This document shows positions 37,831 through 46,406 of a stretch of DNA of 64,000 nt, in pieces. Made by a program: the position numbers and the translations under genes. Position 1 is the first letter of the stretch. Every line of letters starts with the position of its first letter. Origin of the DNA: G965203045 sp965203045 (GTDB lineage: Bacteria > Pseudomonadota > Gammaproteobacteria > PS1 > Pseudothioglobaceae). The notes under the pieces are model-generated. The model worked only from the letters and a program-made list of their open reading frames with translations, did no database searches and was not told the origin of the DNA. Location of the stretch: assembly GCA_965203045.1 (NCBI GenBank), contig OZ241850.1, positions 310,001 to 374,000 on the forward strand. Direction: 5' to 3'.

Positions 37831-38238
37831 TTGTATTTTGAACTTCAACCCTCCAAAACTCATCTGCTACTTATAATAATAGCGCATTTTTTAGTGTTGT
37901 TAGTCGGTATTATTGTTTTACCAATACTATTTATTTTAACTTTAATTTTAATATTGGTGTTTAATTTATATAAACGATTAAAGTCTTTATTAGAGACCAA
38001 ATATAATCGCATTATTGCCATCAGGCTTGATGACGAACAATGTATTTTTTACTACCAGCAGGGTCAACAACAATCACAAGACTACCAACGTCCTGTATTT
38101 CAAAGTAAAAATTTAGTTATTTTACCAATTAAAATTTTCACCAATTGGCAGCAACAACGTCATTTGGTGATTTTTAAAGACAGTATAAAAAATGCTAAAA
38201 TGACAGACTTAAATCGTTTATTAACCGTTAATGTATGA
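37831..38238 (+). CDS. YgfX/CptA-like small membrane protein
   Basis: 135 residues starting at TTG, two bases after proC. Two closely spaced hydrophobic helices lie at about 10-46, followed by a cytoplasmic beta-rich domain ending RHLVIFKDSI...LNRLLTV. Topology, size and this ending resemble YgfX (CptA), a membrane protein linked to division and cytoskeleton inhibition in E. coli. Its usual neighbour sdhE is absent. It overlaps the DsrS-like gene by an ATGA junction. Confidence 0.5.
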   Translation: MYFELQPSKTHLLLIIIAHFLVLLVGIIVLPILFILTLILILVFNLYKRLKSLLETKYNRIIAIRLDDEQCIFYYQQGQQQSQDYQRPVFQSKNLVILPIKIFTNWQQQRHLVIFKDSIKNAKMTDLNRLLTVNV

Positions 38239-39281
38239 TTAGTCCCGAAGACAGTTTACGTCTTAATAGCCTACTAAGCCTGTGCCTTGCTATTCGCATT
38301 GATGAATACAAAATGTGTATTGTAGGATTGGATAAAAACCAAAAAGAGAGGCGAATGCAACTAAATCCTAGTGGTGATGATTACCAGTACTTAACGAGCG
38401 TGCGTTCTTTTTTAACCACTAGAGTTTTAGGTGGTATGGGAGGCTATCCGGCATATTTAAAAAGGTGGTCAAGAATGGGCGGATTATCACTTAAAAACTT
38501 ACAATCATTATTAAAATTAGGCGATACTAATGCTATTGTTGCTATTGCTAATACCACTAATTTACCAGCTAACATATTACCTCAAGTCTGGTGGTGTGCC
38601 ACTAACACCGATCAACAAGCAGAAATTGGACGCTATTTATTAACTAAAAAAGAAGTGCTATCCCACCCTATTAAAAATGAAATTTCCAAATATTTATTAG
38701 AATTTTTGCCATTTTTAACAACAGATATAAGCGCGTTAATGGATACTCTATATTTACTATTACATCCAGGCTTAATCAGTGATGAAGCCATACAAAGACT
38801 CTGGCAACAAGGACAACGCAAACCCTATATTTTGGTGCCATTTTTAGAACGCTACCCAGATAAATTGCCAACTACAAACAACAAAGTTAAGCCAATAAAT
38901 AATATTGTTGGTTTAGAAAAAATGACCAGTGAGCAGGGTCAATTATTTTTACAAACTTGTCAATTAATACTAAAAAAAATTAACCACGAAGATGTACTCT
39001 ACCGCAGTTTAGATGTGCTCGGCAATTATTGCGCTCATAAAACAATAAAACCAGCTCCGACTATAACAAAACTACTAACACAAGTCAGCAGCGCGTTAAA
39101 AACAATAAATCCAACAAAAGACTATAATAAAATTAAAGCACAATTTTTATTAGCAGGTGTTAGTGAAAAATTGGTGATAAGTGAAATTGCAACTCATGCT
39201 CTAAGCGGTTCTACTATTCGCAAAAAACTCTCACCCATTTTAACCCCTATTCAAGAAGCACTGACAACACTAACCAATTAA
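38235..39281 (+). CDS. dsrS: DsrS-like protein
   Basis: 348 residues, soluble, helical. The N-terminal pattern (SPEDSLRLNSLLSLCLAIRI, then GGYPAYLKRWSRMG) recalls DsrS, a poorly understood protein encoded at the end of dsr operons of sulfur oxidisers. No cofactor motif is visible. Recognition is from memory of the family pattern, so the symbol is tentative. It lies with proC and the YgfX-like gene, away from any dsr gene in this window. Confidence 0.55.
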   Translation: MISPEDSLRLNSLLSLCLAIRIDEYKMCIVGLDKNQKERRMQLNPSGDDYQYLTSVRSFLTTRVLGGMGGYPAYLKRWSRMGGLSLKNLQSLLKLGDTNAIVAIANTTNLPANILPQVWWCATNTDQQAEIGRYLLTKKEVLSHPIKNEISKYLLEFLPFLTTDISALMDTLYLLLHPGLISDEAIQRLWQQGQRKPYILVPFLERYPDKLPTTNNKVKPINNIVGLEKMTSEQGQLFLQTCQLILKKINHEDVLYRSLDVLGNYCAHKTIKPAPTITKLLTQVSSALKTINPTKDYNKIKAQFLLAGVSEKLVISEIATHALSGSTIRKKLSPILTPIQEALTTLTN

Positions 39282-39334
39282 AACTACAATAAAAAGCGTA
39301 AAATGAGAAAATAATTATTACTCAAATTTTAATA

Positions 39335-40555
39335 ATGACAGATGCTTGTTTTTCTAAAAATGAATTAATGCACTCAGTTGAAGAAGCGCTAGAAATTTTA
39401 CTAACTAATACTCATAAACCTACCAAAACTATTTTAGTCCCTATCCACCAAAGCCTAGGTATGACGCTTGCAAAGGATATTACTTCTACTATAAATATTC
39501 CCCCCAAAGACAGTAGCGCAATGGATGGTTATGCTTTTAATCTGGCTGATTTTGACAAACAGCCCCTACCCATTAGCACTAAAATTTGTGCTGGTGATAA
39601 TAGTCCTCGTCTAGTATCTAGCAGCGCTGCGCGTATTTTTACCGGTGGACAAATCCCGCTAGGCGCTAATGTGGTGGTGATGCAAGAGGATTGCAATGAA
39701 AATAATAACAAAGTGGAAATTTTTAATAAGCCCGAATTAAACCAACATATCAGAAAGTGTGGTGATGACATTAAAAAAGGTGAAATAGTGCTTAAAAAGG
39801 GTGAGAAAATTCGTGCTCAAACTATTGGTTTATTAAGTAGCCTTGGCTTGCAAAAAATTCTTGTTTATCAAACATTAAAGGTAGGTATTTTTACAACAGG
39901 CAATGAAGTTATCAACCCCGGTAAGGCAAAAAAAAGCACCCAAATTTATAACTCTAATCGTGGCACTTTGTTAGGATTGCTAATTGATATGGGCATCCCA
40001 ATTATAGATTTAGGTATTATCAAAGATGATTTAAACGACACTAAAAATATTCTTAAAAGTGCAAGTGAAAAAGCAGATGTTATTATCAGTAGCGGTGGTG
40101 TCTCTGTTGGTCAAGAAGATTATATCAAAGACGGGCTTGCTGACTTAGGACAGTTAATAATGCACAAAGTACGTATGAAACCCGGTAAACCAATAGCATT
40201 TGGCAAAATTAAGCAAACATTTTTCTTAGGTCTTCCCGGCAATCCAGTATCAGTATTTGCGGTATTTAACTTATTTGTGCGTCCATTTTTAGCAAAACTT
40301 ATGGGTGATGAATATTACTCTCAAGTTGATTACATTTTATGTGCTGATTTTAACTGGAATAAATCAGGCAACAGACGCGAATATCTACGCGCTAAACAAT
40401 ACGGTAATAAGGTAAATATTTATCCTAACCAAAGCTCAGGTGTTCTAAGTTCGGTGCATTGGGCAGATGGATTTGCTGTGGTTAAAGAAGGTGAAAAAGT
40501 TAAAAAAGGCGATAAAATAACTTTTATTCCTTTTAGTCAGTGGGGTAAATTATGA
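39335..40555 (+). CDS. moeA: Molybdopterin molybdenumtransferase
   Basis: Inserts molybdate into adenylylated molybdopterin. 406 residues with SSAMDGYAF, CGDDIKKGE, ISSGGVSVGQEDYIKD and the FLGLPGNPVSVF signature, all in the usual order. ATGA overlap with moaC shows a cofactor operon. Its presence implies at least one molybdoenzyme elsewhere in the genome. Confidence 0.95.
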   Translation: MTDACFSKNELMHSVEEALEILLTNTHKPTKTILVPIHQSLGMTLAKDITSTINIPPKDSSAMDGYAFNLADFDKQPLPISTKICAGDNSPRLVSSSAARIFTGGQIPLGANVVVMQEDCNENNNKVEIFNKPELNQHIRKCGDDIKKGEIVLKKGEKIRAQTIGLLSSLGLQKILVYQTLKVGIFTTGNEVINPGKAKKSTQIYNSNRGTLLGLLIDMGIPIIDLGIIKDDLNDTKNILKSASEKADVIISSGGVSVGQEDYIKDGLADLGQLIMHKVRMKPGKPIAFGKIKQTFFLGLPGNPVSVFAVFNLFVRPFLAKLMGDEYYSQVDYILCADFNWNKSGNRREYLRAKQYGNKVNIYPNQSSGVLSSVHWADGFAVVKEGEKVKKGDKITFIPFSQWGKL

Positions 40556-41022
40556 AGCTAACACATATTAGCAATAAGGGCGAAGCCAAAATGGTAGACA
40601 TTAGCAACAAAAAAATAACTTATCGCACAGCCACTGCCCAAAGTTTTATTAAAATGAGCGCTAAAACACTTGATTTAATTGAGAGTGGAAGTAACAAAAA
40701 AGGCGATGTGTTAGCAACAGCAAGAATTGCCGGTATCCAAGCCGCTAAAAATACCGCCCGTCTAATTCCAATGTGTCATCCGCTATTGCTAACATCAATT
40801 GCAATAGACCTACACCTAAACAGAGAAAAAAGAGGCATTGAAATTACATCAACCTGTAAATTAAGCGGACAAACAGGCGCAGAGATGGAGGCGCTAACCG
40901 CTGCCTCAATCACCGCACTAACACTTTATGATATGTGTAAAGCAGTTGATAAAAATATGGTAATCATCAATACTAAATTATTGCAAAAAACTGGAGGTAG
41001 GTCAGATAATACTAAATCATAG
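40552..41022 (+). CDS. moaC: Cyclic pyranopterin monophosphate synthase
   Basis: Works after MoaA to make cPMP from the GTP-derived precursor. 156 residues with NTARLIPMCHPLLLTSI, TGAEMEALTAAS and AVDKNM, the conserved active-site segments. Starts inside the moeA stop (ATGA). moaA is not adjacent. Confidence 0.95.
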   Translation: MKLTHISNKGEAKMVDISNKKITYRTATAQSFIKMSAKTLDLIESGSNKKGDVLATARIAGIQAAKNTARLIPMCHPLLLTSIAIDLHLNREKRGIEITSTCKLSGQTGAEMEALTAASITALTLYDMCKAVDKNMVIINTKLLQKTGGRSDNTKS

Positions 41023-41040
41023 CACTCTGGGACCAATAAC

Positions 41041-42375
41041 TTATTTGCCGATACAAAACTCACTAAATATCTTACTTAATAAATCCTCATTGCTAAAACG
41101 ACCAGTAATACTGCCCAAAGTATTTGCGCATTGACTTAGGTCTTCTGCTAGTAAATCAATGCTGCTAAGGGATAATTGCTCACTTGCTGAGATGATAAAA
41201 TCATTAGCCTTATTTAAAGCTAACAGATGACGTTTCCTAGCAAGAATAGTGTGCTGCCCTAATTGTTTTAAACCAGCTTTTTCTAGTAATGCTTGCTTGA
41301 ATAAAGCCAGTCCCTCTTTGGTTTTAGTAGATAGGCTAACTTCTGTCATGTTATAATTAGTGCCGATATTAGCCTTTTTATTACATAAGTCAATTTTATT
41401 TGCCACCAATAACACCTTATCTTTATCTACTTTATCAGGAAGTAGCGATAAATCAAACCCCTTACTACCCATATCATAAACCCAAACAATAATATCAGCC
41501 TGTCTAATTGCCTGATAAGCCTTATCAATACCTAGTAATTCTATATCACTGGCATTTTTACGCAAACCAGCAGTATCTAAAATATGCATAACAATACCAT
41601 TGATTTCCACCCACTCTCTAACCACATCGCGCGTAGTCCCAGCAATATCAGTAACAATAGCACTATCCTGCTTAGTCAGGCAATTAAGCAGGCTAGATTT
41701 ACCCGCATTTGGCTTACCAATAATAGCAATTTGCAAACCTTCTCTTAATAGCGCGCCACTTTTAGCGCTAGCTAAAATAGCATTTAATTGTCGCCTAATC
41801 GTAGTTAAATCAGCGCCAATTTTATCAATTTGACTATGCTCAATATCCTCATCGCCAAAGTCAATAAGTGCTTCAACCTCAACCCTAAGCCTAATCAAAG
41901 CATCAACTAAATTATTGATTTTAGTAGAAAAGACACCAGTTAATGAACGCAACGCTGATTGTGCTGCCTGCTTGGAATGACTGGCAATTAAGTCTGCAAC
42001 TGCTTCTGCTTGCGCCAAATCCATCTTATCATTTAACACCGCGCGCTTACTAAACTCGCCCGGCTTTGCAAGCACCGCCCCAAGCGACAGTGCCACATCA
42101 ATTAACTGGTCTAAAACCACCTCAGACCCATGCGCTTGCAATTCCAACACATCCTCTCCAGTAAAAGAATGCGGTCTCGGATAAAAAATAGCCACTCCCT
42201 TATCAATTAACTCACCATCTTGATTAAAAAACCCGCCATAATGAGCATACCTTGGTTTAGGACTAAGGCGCAACATTTGCTTAGCAATCATAAGACTTTT
42301 ACCACCTGATAACCTCACAATCCCAATACCAGCTTTCCCGCTTGCACTTGCTTGGGCTACAATTGTTTGTTCCAT
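41041..42375 (-). CDS. mnmE: tRNA uridine-5-carboxymethylaminomethyl GTPase MnmE
   Basis: Modifies the wobble uridine of tRNAs with MnmG. 444 residues: N-terminal THF-binding domain, helical domain split by a G domain with GKPNAGKSSLLN, TDIAGTTRD and NKID, and the C-terminal FCIGK whose cysteine is conserved in the family. Stands alone, convergent with moaC. Confidence 0.95.
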   Translation of the reverse strand: MEQTIVAQASASGKAGIGIVRLSGGKSLMIAKQMLRLSPKPRYAHYGGFFNQDGELIDKGVAIFYPRPHSFTGEDVLELQAHGSEVVLDQLIDVALSLGAVLAKPGEFSKRAVLNDKMDLAQAEAVADLIASHSKQAAQSALRSLTGVFSTKINNLVDALIRLRVEVEALIDFGDEDIEHSQIDKIGADLTTIRRQLNAILASAKSGALLREGLQIAIIGKPNAGKSSLLNCLTKQDSAIVTDIAGTTRDVVREWVEINGIVMHILDTAGLRKNASDIELLGIDKAYQAIRQADIIVWVYDMGSKGFDLSLLPDKVDKDKVLLVANKIDLCNKKANIGTNYNMTEVSLSTKTKEGLALFKQALLEKAGLKQLGQHTILARKRHLLALNKANDFIISASEQLSLSSIDLLAEDLSQCANTLGSITGRFSNEDLLSKIFSEFCIGK

Positions 42376-42566
42376 TTAATATAGATACGATTCTAAAAAT
42401 TAGCAAGCACTATTTTATATTAAATCTAATATATAGAAATTATCTACTAAATATCATAACTTTAAAGTATAAATCATAGTGAACTTCTATAATAAAATAC
42501 AGTCCTTTATTTACCTTAATAACCATAACTATCATCTATTTAAATAATGAAGCAATCATCGTAATT

Positions 42567-43415
42567 ATGACTATCTCACAAATACTTAACCAAGCAAGAA
42601 AAGGAAATTTAGAATCTTGTAAACAATGCCCTTGGTCACCCAAAAAAGATCCAACCGTTAGTTTTGGAGCTAGTTGTATTATCCATGGATTAAATTGGAG
42701 GGAAGAAAATAGACCAAACTCTATGCTTATTGCCCAAGACCCTGGCAATGCAGAACCAGCAACAACAAGCGTATTGTGCGCTCGTAATTATGACACAACT
42801 GCCATGCAGCAAATTAAATTATGGGGTGCAACTGTTGCTAGAGATTATCACAATCCTGAAAAAGATGGCTATATGAAAAAACACTATTGGACAAATGCGG
42901 TAATGCATGGGTCACATGATAAAAATACTATGGAACAAGCTAGGGAGTGTTGCGCTGAAGTCCTTGCTAGTCAGATACAAGCATTGCAACCTAAGGTTAT
43001 TATTGCAAGTGGTGAAAAGGCTGTTGAAAGCTTACATGAAATTGATATTTTAGAAGATAATTGGAATGTTATAACACAAAAGTTTGATGAAGGTGCATAC
43101 CAAGAAACAGTCCATAATTGGCCAAACATTAGAACAGTCTATAATTGGATAAACATTCCAGAATTTACAGTTTTTTGCACATATCATACGTCTACACGAG
43201 CAGTTAATGGAGCTGCTGCTGGTCGCTACACAAACGAAACAGAACAATATATAGAAGAAAAAATAAAAAACCTAGGCCCAGTTAACTTAAAATCAGTTAA
43301 AGAGTTTTTATCAGAACACAACCCAGAAGGTGGTGGCAGGGGTATGCGCTATTTATTAAATCATTGGTTAGATATTGGTGAAAAAATAAGAGAAGAGTAT
43401 CACAAGCCATTTTAG
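42567..43415 (+). CDS. Uracil-DNA glycosylase superfamily protein, divergent
   Basis: 282 residues resembling family 4-type UDGs: an N-terminal CKQC pair (Cys18, Cys21), LIAQDPGNAEPA in place of the catalytic GEAPG motif, YWTNAVMHGS, then KVIIASGEKAVESLHEI, and a histidine motif CTYHTS (His207). Family-4 enzymes hold a [4Fe-4S] cluster with four cysteines; here the third usual position is not Cys, while Cys37, Cys71 and the Cys128-129 pair could substitute. The base it removes, or whether it is catalytic, is unknown. It lies just upstream of a PD-(D/E)XK nuclease gene. Confidence 0.6.
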   Translation: MTISQILNQARKGNLESCKQCPWSPKKDPTVSFGASCIIHGLNWREENRPNSMLIAQDPGNAEPATTSVLCARNYDTTAMQQIKLWGATVARDYHNPEKDGYMKKHYWTNAVMHGSHDKNTMEQARECCAEVLASQIQALQPKVIIASGEKAVESLHEIDILEDNWNVITQKFDEGAYQETVHNWPNIRTVYNWINIPEFTVFCTYHTSTRAVNGAAAGRYTNETEQYIEEKIKNLGPVNLKSVKEFLSEHNPEGGGRGMRYLLNHWLDIGEKIREEYHKPF

Positions 43416-43438
43416 CTAGATGTTTTTAAAAAACAACC

Positions 43439-43467
43439 TTGACATAAAAGACAATAAAATATATTAA
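43439..43467 (+). promoter_or_regulatory. Strong sigma70 promoter for the PD-(D/E)XK nuclease gene
   Basis: Consensus TTGACA at 43439-43444 and TATTAA at 43462-43467, 17 bases apart, leaving a leader of roughly 115-120 bases before the ATG at 43592. The nuclease therefore probably has its own transcript. Confidence 0.6.
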
Positions 43468-43591
43468 AATGATTTAATTGCCTTAACTTTTGAAGTAAAG
43501 GGTAAGTATAAGTATTAACAAATTATACAAATAATCACAATTCATAATATTTGAGTTGTATGATGAGTTACACATCAAAAAAGGATAATAT

Positions 43592-44488
43592 ATGGAAAAA
43601 CTAAATCTTGAAGGCAACAAACTCTACCAAAAAAGAGCTAGAGTTGCTTTGCCTATTTTAGTGCGCCAAGCTAAAGCTGGACAAACAATCTATTATGGAG
43701 ATTTAGCTAAAGAAATCGGTATGCCACAAGCAAAAAACCTGAATTATCCACTAGGCTCAATCGGTAAAAGTCTTAAAGAATTAAACGACAAATGGAAGGG
43801 AGATATTCCCCAAATTCAATGGATTGTTGTAAATCAAAGCACGGGATTGCCGGGAGATGGAATAGAGGAGCTTATACCTAATACTAAAAAGAGAAAAGAG
43901 GAGTTTACACCTGATACTGAAAAGAGAAAATTTAGCAAGTTAAGCACAGAAGAAAAAAATAGAATTGTAAAGTCAAAACTAACAGAAATTTATAGTTATG
44001 GTAAGTGGGATTTGGTCCTAAAAGAACTTGGTCTGCAACCTTATACCACAGATAGGGCAATAATAAAAAAAATTAAAAAATTGGCTTCAACAAAAAAATC
44101 TTTTGGCGGAGAAGGGGAACAACATAAAAAATTAAAGTTATATATCAAAGAAAATCCGAATTGTGTTAAAGTCAAACTTACCGAACTAGAGGCAGAAACA
44201 GAAAAAGGTCTGCCGTCTGGTGATTCAATTGATGTATTTTTTGAAAATGCAAAACATTGGGTGGGTGTTGAAGTAAAGTCAGAAATATCTAGAGAGGAGA
44301 ATATTTGTAGAGGGCTTTACCAATGTGTCAAATATCAAGCCGTAATGGAGGCAGATTTATTAACTTCAAATAAAGATACCAAGGTTAGAGTTATCTTGGC
44401 CTTGGGTGGCAGCTTTCCAAGCTCACTTATTCATATTAAGAACACCCTTGGCATTGAGGTTATTGATAAAATCAAGAAGAAAAAATGA
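43592..44488 (+). CDS. Winged-helix plus PD-(D/E)XK nuclease-like protein
   Basis: 298 residues. The N-terminal part (TIYYGDLAKEIGMPQAKNL, then LGSIGKSLKELN) resembles a winged-helix DNA-binding domain. The C-terminal part has a restriction-endonuclease core: GEGEQHKKLK, SGDSIDVFF (Asp214), VGVEVKSEI (Glu227-x-Lys229) and a helix RGLYQCVKYQAVME with the Q often seen in this fold. The linker is charged (KRKEEF...KRKF). It is probably a DNA nuclease. Its stop overlaps the ATG of the VOC pseudogene (ATGA). Confidence 0.65.
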   Translation: MEKLNLEGNKLYQKRARVALPILVRQAKAGQTIYYGDLAKEIGMPQAKNLNYPLGSIGKSLKELNDKWKGDIPQIQWIVVNQSTGLPGDGIEELIPNTKKRKEEFTPDTEKRKFSKLSTEEKNRIVKSKLTEIYSYGKWDLVLKELGLQPYTTDRAIIKKIKKLASTKKSFGGEGEQHKKLKLYIKENPNCVKVKLTELEAETEKGLPSGDSIDVFFENAKHWVGVEVKSEISREENICRGLYQCVKYQAVMEADLLTSNKDTKVRVILALGGSFPSSLIHIKNTLGIEVIDKIKKKK

Positions 44489-44857
44489 TTACTGACCATG
44501 TCGAAATAACTGTATCTGACTTTGAAACGAGCAAAAATTTTTATGCAAAAATACTCACTACTTCTGGGTATTAAACTAATAGCAGAAGTGCAAAATTGGG
44601 TTAGGTTTAGCAAAGATGTCAAGCCTGAATTTTAGTTTGGAATTAATAAAAAAACTCAAAAGTCCTGTGCATATTACCTTTTTGGCTAAAAATAGAGAAC
44701 AAGTAGGCCAATTTTATAAAGCGGCAATCTACACTGGGCTAAGGATAATGGTAAGCCTAGCATTGAAGAGATTCACTCTAATGATTATGGCGCTTTTGTT
44801 ATTGATGAGGAGGGATATAACATAGAGGCTGTATGCTACAAAGAACATAAAAACTAG
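44485..44857 (+). pseudogene. Degraded VOC (glyoxalase/bleomycin-resistance fold) gene
   Basis: Starts at the ATG overlapping the nuclease stop: MITDHVEITVSDFETSKNFY is a typical VOC N-terminus. The frame breaks after AKIL and continues in another frame as LGIKLIAEVQNWVRFSKD. A TAG interrupts where Trp is expected, then FGINKKTQKSPVHITFLAKN continues. A second shift leads to SIEEIHSNDYGAFVIDEEGY and IEAVCYKEHKN before the final TAG. Two frameshifts and one nonsense change make it non-functional unless they are sequencing errors. Confidence 0.8.
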
Positions 44858-44880
44858 GGGCTAATTAATATCAAAAACCC

Positions 44881-46395
44881 ATGACACCACGCTTTAAATT
44901 ATTCCTATACGCATTTACTGTGTTTTGTGCTTCTGCTGCGTTGATGATTATAGAAATTGTCGCCGCCCGCCTGTTAGCGCCTTATGTGGGTGTATCGTTA
45001 TATACTTGGACAACACTTATTGGAGTGTTGTTGGCTGGTTTGTCACTTGGAAACTGGCTAGGTGGTATTTGGATAGACCGTGGTGCTGGTGCAAAAGAGG
45101 CGGGTATAACATTGATACTTGGCGGTCTGCTATGTCTTATGAGTTTGTTATTTCTTACTTGGCTTGGACCATTTTTGCAAGATTATCGGCTAAATTTAAT
45201 TTTTGCTAACTTGTTATATGTTAGTAGCTTATTTTTCTTACCCGCTATGTTATTAGGTATTGTTACACCACTACTGACAGCACTAGCACTAAAATTGGAC
45301 AACCGTAGCGGACGTATCTTAGGACGTATGCACGCACTAGCGGCACTAGGTAGTATCATAGGAGTTTTTGCCGCCGGTTATTGGTTGATACAATACTTTG
45401 GTAGCAGAGGCGTGCTTATAGGTACAGCCATAGGATTATTCATACTGGCTATTCCACTGCTTTGGTCTAGACGCACTACACTTATAAGTTTGCTTATAGG
45501 TTGGTTGCTGGTATTTAGTGCTGTTGCAATGCGCGGCGGTTTAGATAATCCCTGTGATTATGAAAGTAATTACTTTTGTATCCGAGTAGTAAGTGAAAAT
45601 TCATCGGCTCAATTTGGTCAAGTACGTAGTATGATATTAGACCATCTATCTCATAGTAGTAATGTAAAAGATAACCCCGAGTTACTAATAGCGCCATATG
45701 TGCATGCGATGGACGAACTAGTGCAACAACATTTTAAAGATAATAGCCAACTACGTTACTTCTTTGCTGGCGGAGGCGCTTATACCCAGCCTCGGGCACT
45801 ACAAAGCAAAACACCACAAGCAGATATTCACGTTGCAGAAATTGACCCATCGGTAACCAAAATAGCAATACAACAATTATTTTTCAAACCTAGGAACATA
45901 ACCATCCACCACCAAGACGCTCGTCCTACTTTAAAAGGCTATCCAAAAGCATATTTTGATGTTGTGGTTGGTGATGTTTTTCACGATATTACAATTCCTT
46001 ATCACCTAGTTACACTGGAATTTTTACATCTAGTCAAAACTCGCCTCAAGCCAAACGGTTTGTATTTGATGAATATAGTAGATACTTTTCCCAACCCACG
46101 CCTTGTCAAAAGCATATTAAAAACCGCCCAAACACAATTTAGCAACGTTCAAGTCTGGATTGATAACCTACCAGATAGCCAGCAACGCATGACCTATGTG
46201 CTCTCTGCTGGGGATACTCACTCTCCCCCCAATATACTCATCTCCCAATCCGGTATAAAACGTCAATGGCTGAGTATTAACCAACCTTTGTTCATAAGTG
46301 GAACACCGCTAGCAAAGCTGCCACTGCTAACTGATGACTACGCGCCAGTGGATAGATTGCTATCACAACTATTGTTCAGCGATTTAGGGTTGTGA
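44881..46395 (+). CDS. Membrane-fused spermidine synthase-like protein
   Basis: 504 residues. The N-terminal half has about seven hydrophobic helices (first around 8-32, with IIEIVAARLLAPYVG). The C-terminal half is a spermidine-synthase-like Rossmann domain with YFFAGGGAYTQPRAL, VAEIDPSV and DVVVGDVFHD. Such fused transporter-like/aminopropyltransferase-like proteins are common, but the substrate is not established. It stands alone, convergent with sucD. Confidence 0.75.
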   Translation: MTPRFKLFLYAFTVFCASAALMIIEIVAARLLAPYVGVSLYTWTTLIGVLLAGLSLGNWLGGIWIDRGAGAKEAGITLILGGLLCLMSLLFLTWLGPFLQDYRLNLIFANLLYVSSLFFLPAMLLGIVTPLLTALALKLDNRSGRILGRMHALAALGSIIGVFAAGYWLIQYFGSRGVLIGTAIGLFILAIPLLWSRRTTLISLLIGWLLVFSAVAMRGGLDNPCDYESNYFCIRVVSENSSAQFGQVRSMILDHLSHSSNVKDNPELLIAPYVHAMDELVQQHFKDNSQLRYFFAGGGAYTQPRALQSKTPQADIHVAEIDPSVTKIAIQQLFFKPRNITIHHQDARPTLKGYPKAYFDVVVGDVFHDITIPYHLVTLEFLHLVKTRLKPNGLYLMNIVDTFPNPRLVKSILKTAQTQFSNVQVWIDNLPDSQQRMTYVLSAGDTHSPPNILISQSGIKRQWLSINQPLFISGTPLAKLPLLTDDYAPVDRLLSQLLFSDLGL

Positions 46396-46406
46396 ATCTA
46401 AAATAA

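Noticed and set aside
44616..44825. A 69-codon frame treated as a possible separate gene
   Set aside because: Its middle matches the central part of a VOC protein, so it is one frame of the pseudogene at 44485-44857.
42376..44880. Possible integrated mobile element carrying the UDG-like and nuclease genes
   Set aside because: No integrase, transposase, tRNA target or flanking direct repeat was found, so only a candidate accessory pair is reported.
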